Shown: piece by piece, positions 1 through 9,937 of the stretch | Layout of the letters: each line of letters opens with the position of its first letter | Numbering within the stretch: the stretch's first letter is position 1 | From: Oegoconia quadripuncta | Taxonomy: Eukaryota; Arthropoda; Insecta; Lepidoptera; Autostichidae | Length of the DNA stretch: 64,000 nucleotides | Assembly (NCBI GenBank): GCA_949316235.1 | Contig: OX438760.1 | Span: 498,501-562,500, forward strand | Direction of reading: 5' to 3' | Notes under the pieces: generated by a model | The model's database searches: none | Told to the model about the DNA's origin: nothing | Seen by the model: only the letters and a program-made list of their open reading frames with translations | Made by a program: the position numbers and the translations under genes

Positions 1-655
1 CAGGGGATTTCAACATTTTTAATTTATTTGTCTCAATAAAATCCACAAAATCCGCAAAAAATTGAATTCGCTAATCGGAAGCGAAATAGCCCATGTGACT
101 GCGTCACGATTTCCTACTTAATATTCCTTGGGATTGTATTGCTGAAGGATTTGCAAATTCTAACAAACAAGTATAATATCCAAATAAAGGGTTCACCAAA
201 TCCATAACAGCCCTCGTCAACTTGCCTTCATTAGAAAGATTACTAAGCAATTCCGGAGTTAACCCATCATTTAAAGTAGTTAATCGACTCGAAACTAACG
301 GCCGGTTTAGCATAAAGGGCCCCGTAGGTGCCCTCGTGGGCCACGAGCAAACAACTTGTGAATTAGTGGGCAAAGTTTCTCAATTTACCTGCATTAGTTA
401 TGCATTGACCCCGTGTCAGGATTAACTTGGAGGTTTTGAAGTTGAATGTCAGGTCGCCGTGAGTATATAATATTGTAAGGGCTTAATATAATCACGTGAT
501 AAACTTCTTTTTCCGGTTTCCTTAAGCATTATCAGTTTAAAAATTTTGCCAAGTATGTTTCCGCGACCTTCATCAGTCGCCCGTCCACCTTGTGAGAGGA
601 CGTGTGACGTCCCATAGTCAGTCCTTGGATAAATAAATAAATATTAAATAAATAT
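1..655. other. no recognised gene
   Basis: AT-rich sequence with only short accidental frames on both strands. The right edge carries a run of AAATA/AATAAAT units (about 630-655) resembling a retroposon tail, directly before the LINE-a fragment. Nothing else is recognised. Confidence 0.5.
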
Positions 656-1130
656 TTGATGCACTTTCACCAATCGGCCATTGTCGGCCAAGAGAGTCTC
701 GCAGACCGACTGGATCCCCTGGCGTTGCGAAGAGACGTCGCGTCCCTCTGCATTCTCTATCGCATATTTCATGGGGAGTGTTCTGAAGAACTGTTCGAGC
801 TAATACCCGCTGCTCAATTTAACCGATACACTTCTCGCCGAAAATTAAATTTCCATCCACATCACCTGGATGAGTGGATGAGTCTACCACTGTACGTTTC
901 TCAAGAAACTTCTTACCACGGACGACCACCCTGTGGAACGGACTTTCGGCAGCGGTATTCCCGAACGAGTACGACATTGGAACCTTCAAGAAACGAGCCT
1001 ACACCTTCCTCAAAGGCCGGCAACGCATCTGTGACCCTTTTGGTGTTGCGGGTGTCCATGGGCGGCGGTGATTGCTTTCCATCAGGTGACCCGCATGCTC
1101 GTTTGCCGCCCTCTCATATGAAAAAAAAAA
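656..1130 (+). pseudogene. LINE-a fragment: reverse transcriptase C-terminus, frameshifted
   Basis: 5'-truncated 3' end of a non-LTR retrotransposon. One frame from 656 reads through [20 protein letters not shown] to HHLDEW. The frame then shifts and continues as STTVRF...[22 protein letters not shown], ending [17 protein letters not shown] at 1071. The RR.VA.L...Y...HG.C and WN.L...VFP...I..FK patterns are typical of the post-polymerase region of Jockey/CR1-type LINEs. Compared with the copies at 30171 and 61931, there is a 2-nt insertion after GAGTGGA near 875, which breaks the frame. A 3' UTR and an A-run end at 1130, abutting SINE-A. The fragment lacks the polymerase and endonuclease domains and cannot be active. 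Confidence 0.8.
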
Positions 1131-1323
1131 TCATCTAGTCCCAAACTAAGCAAAGCTTGTGCTATGGATACTAGATAACGGATAAACATTCATAAATATT
1201 AATAAAAACATCCATGACTCGGGAATAAATGTTCGTAACAAACATTTACCCCTCGCGGGATTCGAACCCGCAACCGTTGGTTTCACTGACAGGGTCACTA
1301 TCCACAACACCAATCGGTCGTCA
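1131..1323 (-). mobile_element. SINE-A copy (tRNA-derived)
   Basis: Read on the minus strand, a tRNA-like head contains box B GGTTCGAATCCCGCGAGGGG and is followed by the family body, ending in the conserved tail with AGTTTGGGACTAGATGA. The tail touches the A-run of the preceding LINE-a fragment with no spacer. It is not a functional tRNA, because no cloverleaf 3' half can be completed. Confidence 0.85.
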
Positions 1324-1328
1324 ATTAA

Positions 1329-1432
1329 ATGAGTGACCGCTGGTGTTGCCAGATCGGTTTTCCAAATATCGGCACATGGGAAACTAAATGAAAAAAATTT
1401 GGACTTAGAAAAAATCCACAGCAAAGGTTGCA
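1329..1432 (+). repeat. short interspersed repeat shared with 36488-36595
   Basis: Contains GTGACCGCTGGTGTTGCCAG, then TTCCAAATATCGG and AAATCCACA.CAAAG. The same order occurs at 36488-36595, where it follows a 5S-like GATGGGTGACCGC core, so both may be relics of a SINE-5S-related unit. Class is inferred. Confidence 0.5.
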
Positions 1433-1496
1433 ACGAGCGAATTGTGTTCCTCAAAATCATATCCGCCACAGGAACCCTACTGCTGAATATAAGCCT

Positions 1497-1578
1497 TCCC
1501 CATACATTTCCAGAGCGACCAGTTGGAATCGGCCTGCTTCCAACAACTTCCCGCGACCCGTCCTACGCTGTGCTTGCC
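1497..1578 (+). repeat. repeat F copy
   Basis: CATTTCCAGAGCGACCAG..GGAA.C.GCCTGC.TCCAACA.CTT matches 14728-14828. I associate this wording with a widespread lepidopteran RTE/SINE 3' region from memory; the sequence itself shows only the two-copy similarity. Confidence 0.45.
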
Positions 1579-1621
1579 GGTACGTAGCTTCTACTCGAGA
1601 ACTTTGGGCTAAGCCCGAGAG

Positions 1622-1660
1622 CATATTTTGTATTTAGCGGGCGCCATATTGGATTTCCAG
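1622..1660 (-). repeat. repeat N core (GGGCGCCAT)
   Basis: Reverse-strand CCAATATGGCGCCCGC core. Related cores are at 17515, 19312, 29490 and 36160. Confidence 0.35.
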
Positions 1661-1822
1661 CCATAAAATCTGGGGACCAAGACGAATCTAACTACATCTT
1701 GCACTCTAAAATAGGTTAAGTCGCTTATGCTACAAAAGATAATATGGAAATTATTGTGTATGTAGGTTTAAAGTATATATTTTATGTTATGTATTTATAT
1801 CGCAGTAGGTATATATATTATA

Positions 1823-2245
1823 TTAGGTCCTTACCTATGAAATTGGCGTTTTGTATGAAGAATTTCATTAAGAGTGTTTTCTTCATACAAACATTTTTAA
1901 TCTTTTTTTGGGAACGGCAAATCCAAATTTAGCTAAACTTTGTGTGTATTATCGGATAACATTATGTTAAGTATAGGCAGCGTTAATTTTTAAAAGTAAC
2001 CGCTGTATAAAAGTTTCAGTGAAACTAAGAAATGATGATGGGAAGCACACGAAAAGAGCTCTGTTGAAATTTTTTTTATTATGTGATTTAGCCCAGAAAT
2101 AAAAAAAATATTTCATGTGAATACTTGAAATAATATTCAATTTTCCAAATAAAAAACAAATTTGGATATAGCTTTGAAAATCGCAGTAATTGGTACATAT
2201 GATTAACGAAGGAAAAAAAATCCAATTTCATTAGTGAAGACCCAA
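1823..2245. mobile_element. mariner-like non-autonomous element, 423 bp
   Basis: Left end TTAGGTCCTTACCTATGAAA; the right end read inward is TTGGGTCTTCACTAATGAAA. These form imperfect terminal inverted repeats of about 30 bp. Both ends are flanked by TA (1821-1822 and 2246-2247), the target duplication of Tc1/mariner elements. No transposase frame is present. The right 290 bp recurs at 59800-60104. The mariner assignment rests on TA plus the end sequence, so it is an inference. Confidence 0.65.
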
Positions 2246-2264
2246 TATTGAATGTAAGTTTATT

Positions 2265-2380
2265 ATTTTGTTATCTTTTCTTTTTATTTGCTTTATTATT
2301 CGTTGTAGTATTTTTAGATTTGCACACAATTTGCTGCTAAACCCCAAATTTACTCCGTTTTTTACTTCAATGCTCAGTTA
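2265..2380. other. no recognised feature
   Basis: AT-rich, with nothing recognised. A similarly blank stretch runs from about 2500 to 2730. Confidence 0.4.
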
Positions 2381-2384
2381 GGCT

Positions 2385-2500
2385 GGAAGAGATCTCTTAA
2401 AGTGACAAGTCCACCTTCGTACATAACATATTGTTTGTATTCTGTAATATGTATTTTTTTGGTGCAATAAAGAATAAAAATAAGAAATAGAAAGAAAAAA
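2385..2500 (+). repeat. LINE-e 3' end
   Basis: GGCTGGAAGAGATCTCTTAA followed by a GCAATAAAG-type polyadenylation signal and an A-rich tail. The same block occurs in reverse at 4424, 31612 and 49165. It is the 3' UTR of a Jockey-like LINE with no coding part here. Confidence 0.6.
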
Positions 2501-2732
2501 CATTCCTTAGGCAGCCTGGTAAAAAATAAATTGACATACTAGACAGTTTGACAATTTCGATTCCATTAAAGCAATACCATCAGAGGCAATTCACGCCACG
2601 CGACCGCGGAAGCTATTCGTAAACAAACCCTGGGTTTAAAGTTATATTGGAATGTCATTGAGTAGTCAGTATACACAATAGCAAGCAGTAAGTTAACTTT
2701 GCAAAAAATATTACCATGTGAAGTGAATCTGG

Positions 2733-2830
2733 ATCCACTCATATGGTGGAGAGACGGCCTGATAAAGGTTGCGGGAAGTCGTTGGATACCTTTTCAGCAG
2801 TGGAGTATTGTGGCTGATATGATGATGATA
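2733..2830 (+). pseudogene. RTE-like LINE C-terminal scrap
   Basis: Frame reads WWRDGLIKVAGSRWIP, resembling the RW.DDL.KVAGSRW signature near the end of RTE-type reverse transcriptases. It ends in a GATGATGAT tail, also usual for RTE-type elements. Only about 30 codons remain. Confidence 0.55.
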
Positions 2831-3130
2831 AATCTGGATGAACACTGTATATTTGAGGTTGAGAATATTATGTACGTTCGAAAAAATATTTCTGCGTTCC
2901 CCTAAAAATAGTGACAAGCGTAATTTAAATTTGAGATATAAGAACAAATTGGCTACCCCTTGTTCAGATTAAGCAAAGTTAATACATCATTTGTGGGACA
3001 CCTGATATAACCTTATACCTGAGAATATCATTAATCTAACTGAGAAAGAATTTAAAGATTATGTCAAAATAACATTAACAAAAAAAGGTTATTATAAAAT
3101 TACTGACTACCTGAATGACTATGACGCTTG
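2831..3130 (+). pseudogene. LINE-c fragment: reverse transcriptase C-terminal tail
   Basis: Degenerate coding tail. The readable piece ENIINLTEKEFKDYVKITL continues to KKGYYKITDYLNDYDAW (about 3021-3131). It aligns in pattern with the minus-strand copies at 36864 and 54382 (FNKFKDTIKQKLIKKAYYKISDYL). Upstream, stops and indels break the frame. The 3' UTR continues after a foreign insert at 3131-3305. Confidence 0.7.
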
Positions 3131-3305
3131 GTGTATTTCGACCAGGTCCCCAAAAATTATGATCCTGTGTGTTTCTTGCGCCGCTTCTTTTCCCACAGAT
3201 GATTTCCCTTTCCGAAGCGCTAGTAACTTGGACATACCGACTGACAGATAAATGCAATAAACTATTTTTATTTCCAGTAGATTTAAATTGACATTCAACA
3301 AATTC
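3131..3305 (+). repeat. foreign LINE 3' UTR piece inside LINE-c
   Basis: Absent from the LINE-c copies at 36640 and 54185. Contains TTTCTTGCGCCGCTTCTTTT and ends with AATAAACTATTTTTATTTC, which suggests a short insertion of another Jockey-like 3' end. Boundaries are approximate and no target duplication is clear. Confidence 0.45.
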
Positions 3306-3545
3306 CGTTCGCATAACCAGGCTATTTCACAATTAATAATGAAATATTATAACATAAAATAATAATTAATAATTTTGTAATATAAAAACCTTATTTTAAA
3401 AGAGCGACCTATCGAGTTTCTTGCTTATTCTTCTCAGGGGAAAATTGCCTTTTGAACAAGCAGTACCTTTAAAAATGTAAAATCTGACTATTTTAAGTGT
3501 ACCCTGTGTACCTACAAAATAAAGCATTTTTTGATTTTGAAATGA
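3306..3545 (+). mobile_element. LINE-c 3' UTR
   Basis: CATAACCAGGCTATTTCACA, then AGAGCGACC..TCGAGTTTCTTGC and GAACAAGCAGTACCTTTAAA, ending TGTACCTACAAAATAAAGC. The same order is seen in reverse at 36640-36870, and forward in part at 43168-43316. Confidence 0.75.
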
Positions 3546-3654
3546 TATCATGTATCTTACGTTGAAGTAAATGCTTGAAGTTTGAAGTTTTAAGCTTATT
3601 TAATACTTACAAGTCATACTATTTACTACTCCTGATATGTGTGTAATAAATTAG

Positions 3655-3830
3655 GTGTATTAAATTAGGGAGTCGAGCTTTACTTGTCTCTCCCCCGTAG
3701 GGTTACCTCTTTGGTTTTTTACTTCACCCTTCAATCTTCACCTTTAAATTCTTTTGTTAGTTAGTCGGGTATCACTGTTGATCCTGGCTTACAGCAGTCC
3801 CAGCTCCCCGTCCAAGCATCAGTGGACTCT
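3655..3830 (+). repeat. repeat K 3' piece
   Basis: TAGTCGGGTATCACTGTTGATCCTGGCTTACAG matches the repeat K blocks near 12600 and 61420. Probably a LINE 3' UTR remnant. The sequence on to 4420 shows nothing recognisable. Confidence 0.45.
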
Positions 3831-4420
3831 TTTAATACTAGGTGCCAACAAACAATGCTTCGACAGCACACTGCGTACACTGTAGCCAGTAAGACAGTAC
3901 ACTGAATTGAAACAGACGCTTCGTCACAGACTGATTCGAATTATATTGCACTTGGTGCCGAGGGTGTGATGATGGAGCCAGACGGTGGATAGTGAAACTC
4001 TAGCTTGTTTTTTATTTAATTTAATTATATATGTTCAATTATCACGAAGCGGGAATATTCTTTGATTTTATAAATAGTAAAGCGAGAAGCATCAACCACG
4101 CGGTGTTTCTGTCACGAGTGAAGCTGCGGGATGCGAGTTGGGGTACTGGTTGTAGTGACGTAGCCACATACTGTGGCGGTGATACTGGCTACGATTGAAT
4201 TTCAAATATTTGCGGCCGAAAAATATCGGTGTTTTATATTATACAATCCGATGACAGCGTCCAAAAATGTGTTGTTTTGAAAAGAGCTGCATATAAATTT
4301 TACAAAATTTGGAAACAATTTTGAACAGTTGTGAAATGAGCAATGGGGTACATAAATACAGTACAAATACTCTTATTGCACAAAATACTTAACAGTAATG
4401 TTTGATAATATCATTAGAAC
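3831..4420. other. no recognised gene
   Basis: Mixed-composition sequence with a slightly GC-richer patch near 4080-4200. No convincing frame or repeat was identified. Confidence 0.4.
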
Positions 4421-4423
4421 TCA

Positions 4424-4650
4424 ATAAACGCTTTATTGTACAAAAAGGCGATACTTAATTTTACATAGGTACATAGTACGAGTACAACGGCGGACTTATC
4501 TCATACAGGGATTTCTTCCAGTCAACCTATAGGGTTCATTAGTAGTAAAATAGTAGATGGGTCGTATAGAAAATACATTGCCTTGAAAAATTTTTATATC
4601 GAAAAACAGGTAGGGTGTAAACATACCTATTAGTTTACTTTTTTTTAACA
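4424..4650 (-). repeat. LINE-e 3' end, reverse
   Basis: Starts with CAATAAACGCTTTATTGTAC, the reverse of a polyadenylation region, then CAGGGATTTCTTCCAGTCAA, the reverse of the GAAGAGATC block at 2385. No coding part. Confidence 0.55.
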
Positions 4651-4728
4651 CGCTTTTATTAGCTTCACATGTAACTAACAAATATTGAAAAAATCAATTT
4701 TAACCTAATTATAATACAATAAAATAAA

Positions 4729-5036
4729 ATCATCATCATCAGCCCGTAAACAACCCACTGCAGGGATATAGGCCTTCCCTCGTATATGAGAGAGTGGGCC
4801 ATAGTCCACCAAGCTGGCCCAATGCGGGTTGGGGACTTTACTGCCCTTGAATTTTTATTTCTCAGGCATCCCGGTTTCCTCACGATGTTTTCCTTCACCG
4901 GTTAAGAGCAGTCGGATAAATGCACCTAAGTAATTAAATTAAATTTAAAAACCCATTGGTACTTGGCCTGCGTGGGAATGGAACCCGGATCTCCCAAATT
5001 GGGAGACCGCGTCTTAACCGCTGAGCCTCCGACGCT
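4729..5036 (-). mobile_element. SINE-D copy, near full length
   Basis: On the minus strand it begins AGCGTCGGAGGCTCAGCGGT (tRNA-like 5' end with box A), then TCTCCCAATTTGGGAGAT and box B region GGTTCCATTCCCAC. The body includes AACATCGTGAGGAAACCGGG, and the element ends in (GAT)n. Other copies are at 8261, 20259, 55149 and 63351. Confidence 0.85.
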
Positions 5037-5074
5037 ACATAAAATAGTTTAATAAAACTAAACTACTTGTATAC

Positions 5075-5559
5075 ACCAAAATATGGTTCAGCCAAGTACC
5101 AACTAGCTGCACTCGGTCTGTGGAACGACGTACCATGAGACTCATAGGCGATAATTCGATGACTGCTAAATTGCAGAGCCTTGAACACCGTCGCAAAGTC
5201 GCCTGTCTCTCAGTTTTTTACAGGATGCATTTCGGGGAGTGTGCGTTGGAATTACATAATCTTATTCCACCGTCACCCTTCCATCTTTAGACCACTAGAC
5301 GTAGGGAGGGATTCCATCCGTATGTAGTTAATACACAGAACATTCGCACTAAGAAGTTCGACTCTTCATTTATCATCCGAACAGCCAAGACATGGAACTC
5401 CCTTCCGGCGTCAGTCTTTCCTGAATCTTACAACCTTGGGATCTTCAAGAGCAGAGTGAATAAGCATTTACTGGGGATTACGTGCTTCATCTTCGACCAC
5501 ATCGTCACTTTCCATCAGGTGAGATTGTGGTCGAACGTGAATCCAGTCAATCATAAAAA
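5075..5559 (+). pseudogene. LINE-b fragment: reverse transcriptase C-terminus with one stop
   Basis: A single frame reads LQSLEHRRKVACLSVFYRMH through LELHNLIPPSPFHL, an in-frame TAG at 5288-5290, then REGFHPYVVNTQNIRTKKFD and RTAKTWNSLPASVFPESYNL, ending near VNKHLLGITC. The RR.VA...YR.H.GEC and WNSLP..VFP patterns mark the tail of a CR1/Jockey-like LINE. A 3' UTR with CACTTTCCATCAGGTGAGAT and a short A-run follows. Relatives: 11684 (minus), 46575, 50655 (minus), 62726 (minus). Confidence 0.8.
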
Positions 5560-5594
5560 AAATGTTGAATATGGAATGGAATTTATATTTATCC

Positions 5595-5868
5595 AGTCAC
5601 ACACTATTTGCATTCGCTATTTGTTTTCGATTAGAAAAGTTCAGCAATATCTGGCGCAGTTAGTCCTGGGATGGGTGACCTCTAGCAGCATTTTAAGTGT
5701 TTCCGTGCTTTGAAGGACAGGTTGAATTGTCACATCCCCTTGTTTTCAATTGGCACTCGTTAAGCCAAGTCGGAGGTCTACAGAGGTGGCTTAGGAACCC
5801 TGTAAAGTGGTCACTATTTTGAGACTGCTTGGTGAGTTATGGCCCAGTGAGAGGAGGCTGTTGTATGT
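5595..5868 (+). mobile_element. SINE-5S copy
   Basis: The core at about 5628-5690 (TCGATTAG.AAAGTTCAGCA, GGATGGGTGACC) mirrors the internal promoter half of 5S rRNA. The shared body follows: GTGTTTCCGTGCTT, GTTAAGCCAAGTCGG, GTGAGAGGAGGCTG. Too diverged and too long to be a 5S gene. Confidence 0.7.
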
Positions 5869-5870
5869 AC

Positions 5871-5915
5871 GTTACCTAGTATACGTTGTGAAAAGCTTTG
5901 CTTAGTTCGACGATA
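5871..5915 (+). repeat. SINE-A tail scrap
   Basis: TTACCTAGTATACGTTGTGA..AGCTTTGCTTAGTT resembles the 3' part of SINE-A, diverged. Confidence 0.35.
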
Positions 5916-6223
5916 TTATATCTCAAAACAAAGACAAATATAATCGCAAGTCAGAACAAAGTCTAGAATATAATCCCTTATCCCTTAAGCCTTAGCAGAA
6001 ATGTTCTAATGACATGTGTTCCAAAGTTTGATACACTTTGGCTTAAGTCTTAACCCAAGTTTATTCGTCAGCGATTTAAATCATGATGTTTTGCTTAATC
6101 TTTTTAGATTATTAGATTGGGGTATTCATCATCCCCTCCATTGGGTTACCAAATGGTGGTTGGAGAGTCAATTTTAGTCAGATTTTACATTTTTAAAGCT
6201 ACTGCTTGTTCAAAAGACCGATT

Positions 6224-6460
6224 GACGACCGATTGGTGTATTGGATAGTGACCCTGTCAGCGAAACCAACGGTTGCGGGTTCGAATCCCGCGACGGGTAA
6301 ATGTTTGTGTGATGAATATGAATGATGAGTTATGGATGTTTATATAAATATTTATGTATGTTTATCCGTTATCTAGTATCCATAGTACAAGCTTTGCTTA
6401 GTTTGGGACTAGATGATTGGTGTAAGTGTCCAAATTATTTATTTATATTTATAATTATTA
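6224..6460 (+). mobile_element. SINE-A copy nested in LINE-c
   Basis: Starts GACGACCGATTGGTGTA, box B GGTTCGAATCCCGCGACGGG, full body to GATTGGTGTAAGTGTCC and a T/A-rich tail. Flanking LINE-c sequence resumes on both sides. Confidence 0.85.
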
Positions 6461-6822
6461 TAATTGAAAAAAAAAGAAAAAGGGGAATTTACCCCTGAGA
6501 AGTACAAGCAATAAACTTGAGAGGTTGCTTTTTTAAAATCAGATTTTTATATTACAAAAAGGTACAATAATATATCATTATTAATTGTGAAATAGCCTGG
6601 CATGCCAACGAGCTGGTTATGTCCAAGGTTGATTATCATCAAAATAGTCTGATATTTTATAATTTTTTAATAAGTTTCGGTTTTATAGAATATTTAAATT
6701 TATTGAATGGAATATTTTGTACGTCAATGGAAATCTTATTGAAAAAACGTACACATAGGCCTCTGAATTAATTATTACTGATTTTCCGGGGTCTGCTTAC
6801 ATGACCTGCAAGTTAATCTTTA

Positions 6823-7400
6823 TAGCCCAGGGAAAATACGGTAAAAAATAGCTTATAGCTAGACATAACTGACTTATATGATTGCTATCTTAAAGAAGTA
6901 TATTAGAGATGTAGTTTTGAATAATGAAGCCTAAAAAAACAAGGAGCGCTTAGTCAAGATTTTTTTTTGAAAACCCAATTTTTAATTTGTATCTTAATAA
7001 CAATAAATACTAACTGATATTTAATTAGGTAGACTTTTGTTAAACACAGTTAACTTATTGATGGATAAAAAACCTCTACTAAACTAAACATGTTATAGTA
7101 AGGCATGCATGTGTTTTAGTTGAAAATGTCGTCGAGCTGTATTGCTTAAGAAATAAAAATGAGAATTACTAATATTTTGTAACGATTATTTACCTAAATG
7201 TTTTGAATTTAGAGAAATACCCATCAATTGATCATTTCTTTTACAGAAACACATTTTTCAAGTTCAGCTTATTTAGTTACATAAGTTACATACTTAGTAC
7301 TTGCGTTTTTTATAAATGCTTAATTTTAAGCAATTGTTACTACATTTACAACACTTCGTTATTCGTTTTTCCGAAGTCAAACCGTATTTTCCCTGGGCTA
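6823..7400. mobile_element. Harbinger-type non-autonomous element, TTA duplications
   Basis: Perfect 20-bp terminal inverted repeats: TAGCCCAGGGAAAATACGGT at the left, and its reverse complement at the right end. TTA flanks both ends (6820-6822, 7401-7403). Removing the insert and one TTA restores the LINE-c order CTTTACTTCTTG. A 3-bp TWA duplication is the PIF/Harbinger habit. No transposase frame was recognised in the 578 bp, so the superfamily is inferred. Confidence 0.75.
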
Positions 7401-7545
7401 TTACTTCTTGTATTGACATTATGTTTATAAATATTTTTCTTGCTGTATTTTTTTTACATACATTAGATTTTCAAAAATGTATTTTGATGAAAAGGTTATA
7501 TTTTTGCAACATTGCAGGTCTCGACTGATTAATTGCACGAACGGC

Positions 7546-7814
7546 TCGTTTCTGTAAAACAAAGATAGTATTTATTTTATATCATAAAGATAGTATTAAG
7601 AGAAATGCAAGCAAATCCATTCACAACAACCTGAAAACCTCGGCGCAGTTCCATTTGCTGATAAAATGTCGGCCGGTGTACCTCCAAGTGAATGGCAATG
7701 TAAATAGCTGAGGCCTCTTTACTGTATTGCTTTATGAATATAAATTGCGGAATATAAAATCGCGCTCGCCCCACCGCGTGGTTAAGCTGTATAAGTCACG
7801 TGACTGTCAGCGAG
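7546..7814. other. no recognised gene
   Basis: AT-rich single-copy-looking stretch. A 65-codon minus frame (7577-7774) has no recognisable motif. Confidence 0.4.
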
Positions 7815-7944
7815 TTTTTTTTATGCACAACGTGTTAGCACTTGACCTCAATCACACCTGACGTTAAGTGAAGATGAGGCCGAAGGTGGAAGCGTACTGA
7901 CCCGGAAACCCCAACACATTTGAGGGACTGGCTATCTTATCTCT
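7815..7944 (-). mobile_element. SINE-B 3' half, reverse
   Basis: Begins TTTTTTTTATGCACAACG (reverse of the GTGCATAAAA end), then CACCTGACGTTAAGTGAAGA and CATTTGAGGGACTGGCTATC. Breaks off where a forward copy starts. Confidence 0.8.
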
Positions 7945-7958
7945 CTCTATCTATCTAA

Positions 7959-8260
7959 TGTTGTTTACATAGGGTTTACGAATCGGAGGTCGCGCGTTCG
8001 ATCCCCAGCGGGTACATGTTTAGTACTCGGTTTGGTTGGTGGTAGGGCATTTTGAATGTCCGCCTGGCTAGCTACCACCATCTTATCTAAATCTGCCGCC
8101 AAGCAACAATGTTAATAGCATTGTTGTATTCCGGTTGATAGCCAGTCCCCCAAATGTGTTCGGGTTTCCGGGTCAGTACGCTTCCCCCTTCGACCTTATC
8201 TTCACTTAACATCAGGTGTGATTGAGGTCAAGTACCAACCCGTTGTGCATAAAAAAAACT
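7959..8260 (+). mobile_element. SINE-B copy, forward
   Basis: TTGTTTACATAGGGTTTACG, box B region GCGTTCGATCCCCAGC, then CTGGCTAGCTACCACCATCT and the 3' end GTTGTGCATAAAA. Head-to-head with the preceding reverse half. Confidence 0.85.
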
Positions 8261-8337
8261 ATGGCCCATACTCCCTCATACACGAGGGAAGGTCTATATC
8301 CTCGCAGTGGGATGTTTACGGGCTGATGACGATGATT
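8261..8337 (+). mobile_element. SINE-D 3' end
   Basis: ATGGCCCATACTCCCTCATA, ACGAGGGAAGG and GGGCTGATGACGATGAT match the 3' end of SINE-D. The 5' part is missing. Confidence 0.7.
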
Positions 8338-8636
8338 GGTATTGCTAAGAGTCCGAAATAATTATTATAAATAAGTACTTACTTATAGATACTCGTATGT
8401 TTACAAGAGTTTTTTTAATAATTTTTCTATGACATCTCTCGACGTTTCAGATGGAGGCTGGCGGAGCTCAATTCTGCGTGACCCAAATGATATTCGCAGA
8501 CTTAATTAGAACATGATAGTAATTTAGCAAGATTTATCGTCAGTCATTATATTTTATTGCTTATAATTTGTCACTGATTAAATCTACAAGGGGCAAAAGA
8601 TTGTATTAACAATATGTATGTTTACATGTGTATAGA

Positions 8637-9370
8637 ATGACCTTGATTTTTTATAGGTAGAACACAAATGTTCCAGGTGTTTATTGATGATAACATATGC
8701 TCTTTTTTATTGTAAGGTTTTCCGTGATTAATAAATATATATTTACAATTTAGGATTCTGAGAATAGGGAAATTGTTTTTTCTGTTTAAAGATTTCTGTT
8801 TGCTCTTACGTACATACATACTCGTATACTTTCCAACTAACGTACATCGATATATTTTTTATGTATGTAAAGTGGTATACCACTCGACAAACATAATGTT
8901 AATGACCTTGATTTTCAACAACACACGTTCCAGGTGTTTATTGGTGATAACACAGGCTTTTTATTATTATATTAAGTTTTTCAGTGATTAATAAACATAT
9001 ATTTACAGTTTAGCATTCTGAGAATAGGGAAATTGTTTTTTTTGTTCAAAGATCCGTAGTTTGCTCTTACGTACATACACACTCGTATACTTTCCAACTA
9101 ACGTAGATCGATATATTTTTTTATGTATGTCGACATACATAATTTTAAGGATCTTGATTTTCTATAGATAGAACACATGTTCCAGGTGTTTATTGGTGAT
9201 AACATAGACTTTTTCTTTTTATAGTACGTTTTCAGTGATTAATAAACATATATAATTACACTTAAGCATTCTGAGAATAGGGAAATTGTTTTTTTTTTGT
9301 TCAAAGATCTGTAGTTTGCTCATACGTACATACATACTCATATACTTTCCAACTAACGTACATCGATATT
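8637..9370. repeat. three-copy direct tandem repeat, about 245-265 bp units
   Basis: Units start near 8637, 8901 and 9149. Each carries CCTTGATTTT (third copy TCTTGATTTT), TTCCAGGTGTTTATTG, GTGATTAATAAA, TTCTGAGAATAGGGAAATTG and GCTC.TACGTACATAC..ACTC. The third unit is shortest and continues into extra copies of AACTAACGTACATCG to about 9385. No coding content. Confidence 0.85.
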
Positions 9371-9385
9371 TCGTAACAGTAAACA

Positions 9386-9631
9386 TTTGAACTAACGTAC
9401 ATCGTAATAGTATACTTTATAACTAACGCACATACATGTTACATACTCCGAAATTCAGTATCACAGCCATTATTTCACTGAGACCTCTGCTGATAAAAAA
9501 ATTATTAATTATTTGTAATTAAAAGACATTTAATTTAGTAATTAGCAAGGATCTCGAACTACTTTTTTATTATTAGAGACTAGGAACGTGATCCGAGTTT
9601 GTTTTCCTGTTTTTTTGTAGTTATTTTACCT
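9386..9631. other. no recognised feature
   Basis: AT-rich, with further scattered AACTAACG words at the left edge only. Confidence 0.35.
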
Positions 9632-9748
9632 GACGACCGATTGCTGTAATGGATAGTGACCTTGTCTGCGAAACCAACGGTAACGGGTTCGAATCTCGCA
9701 AGGGGTAAATATTTGTGTGATGAATACGAATATTTATTCCTGAGTCAT
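9632..9748 (+). mobile_element. SINE-A 5' part
   Basis: GACGACCGATTGCTGTAATG head, box B GGTTCGAATCTCGCAAGGGG. Truncated after TTCCTGAGTCATA. Confidence 0.8.
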
Positions 9749-9937
9749 AAAATTACAATATACGAGCATTACAGTTATTATCCTAATGAGATGTACTTTT
9801 TCTTACTAACAAGAATTTAAAGCAGCGTAGTTTACAGTAAATTAATTTAGGCCTTCTCTCTTACCAGGGCAGCATAAAGATATGTAGAACAATGACGACC
9901 CATTTAAAAGTGCTGACACTCCGCTTGATACGAGTAA

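Larger units (their letters stand above)
6165..7545 (-). pseudogene. LINE-c copy interrupted by two younger elements
   Basis: Minus-strand LINE-c 3' UTR and degenerate coding tail, in three blocks: 6170-6216, about 6470-6822 and 7401-7545. They rejoin into one order matching 36640-37235. A SINE-A splits the 3' UTR at CAAAAG (6224-6460), and a 578-bp inverted-repeat element splits the coding tail at TTA (6823-7400). The coding blocks contain stops and frameshifts. Confidence 0.75.
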
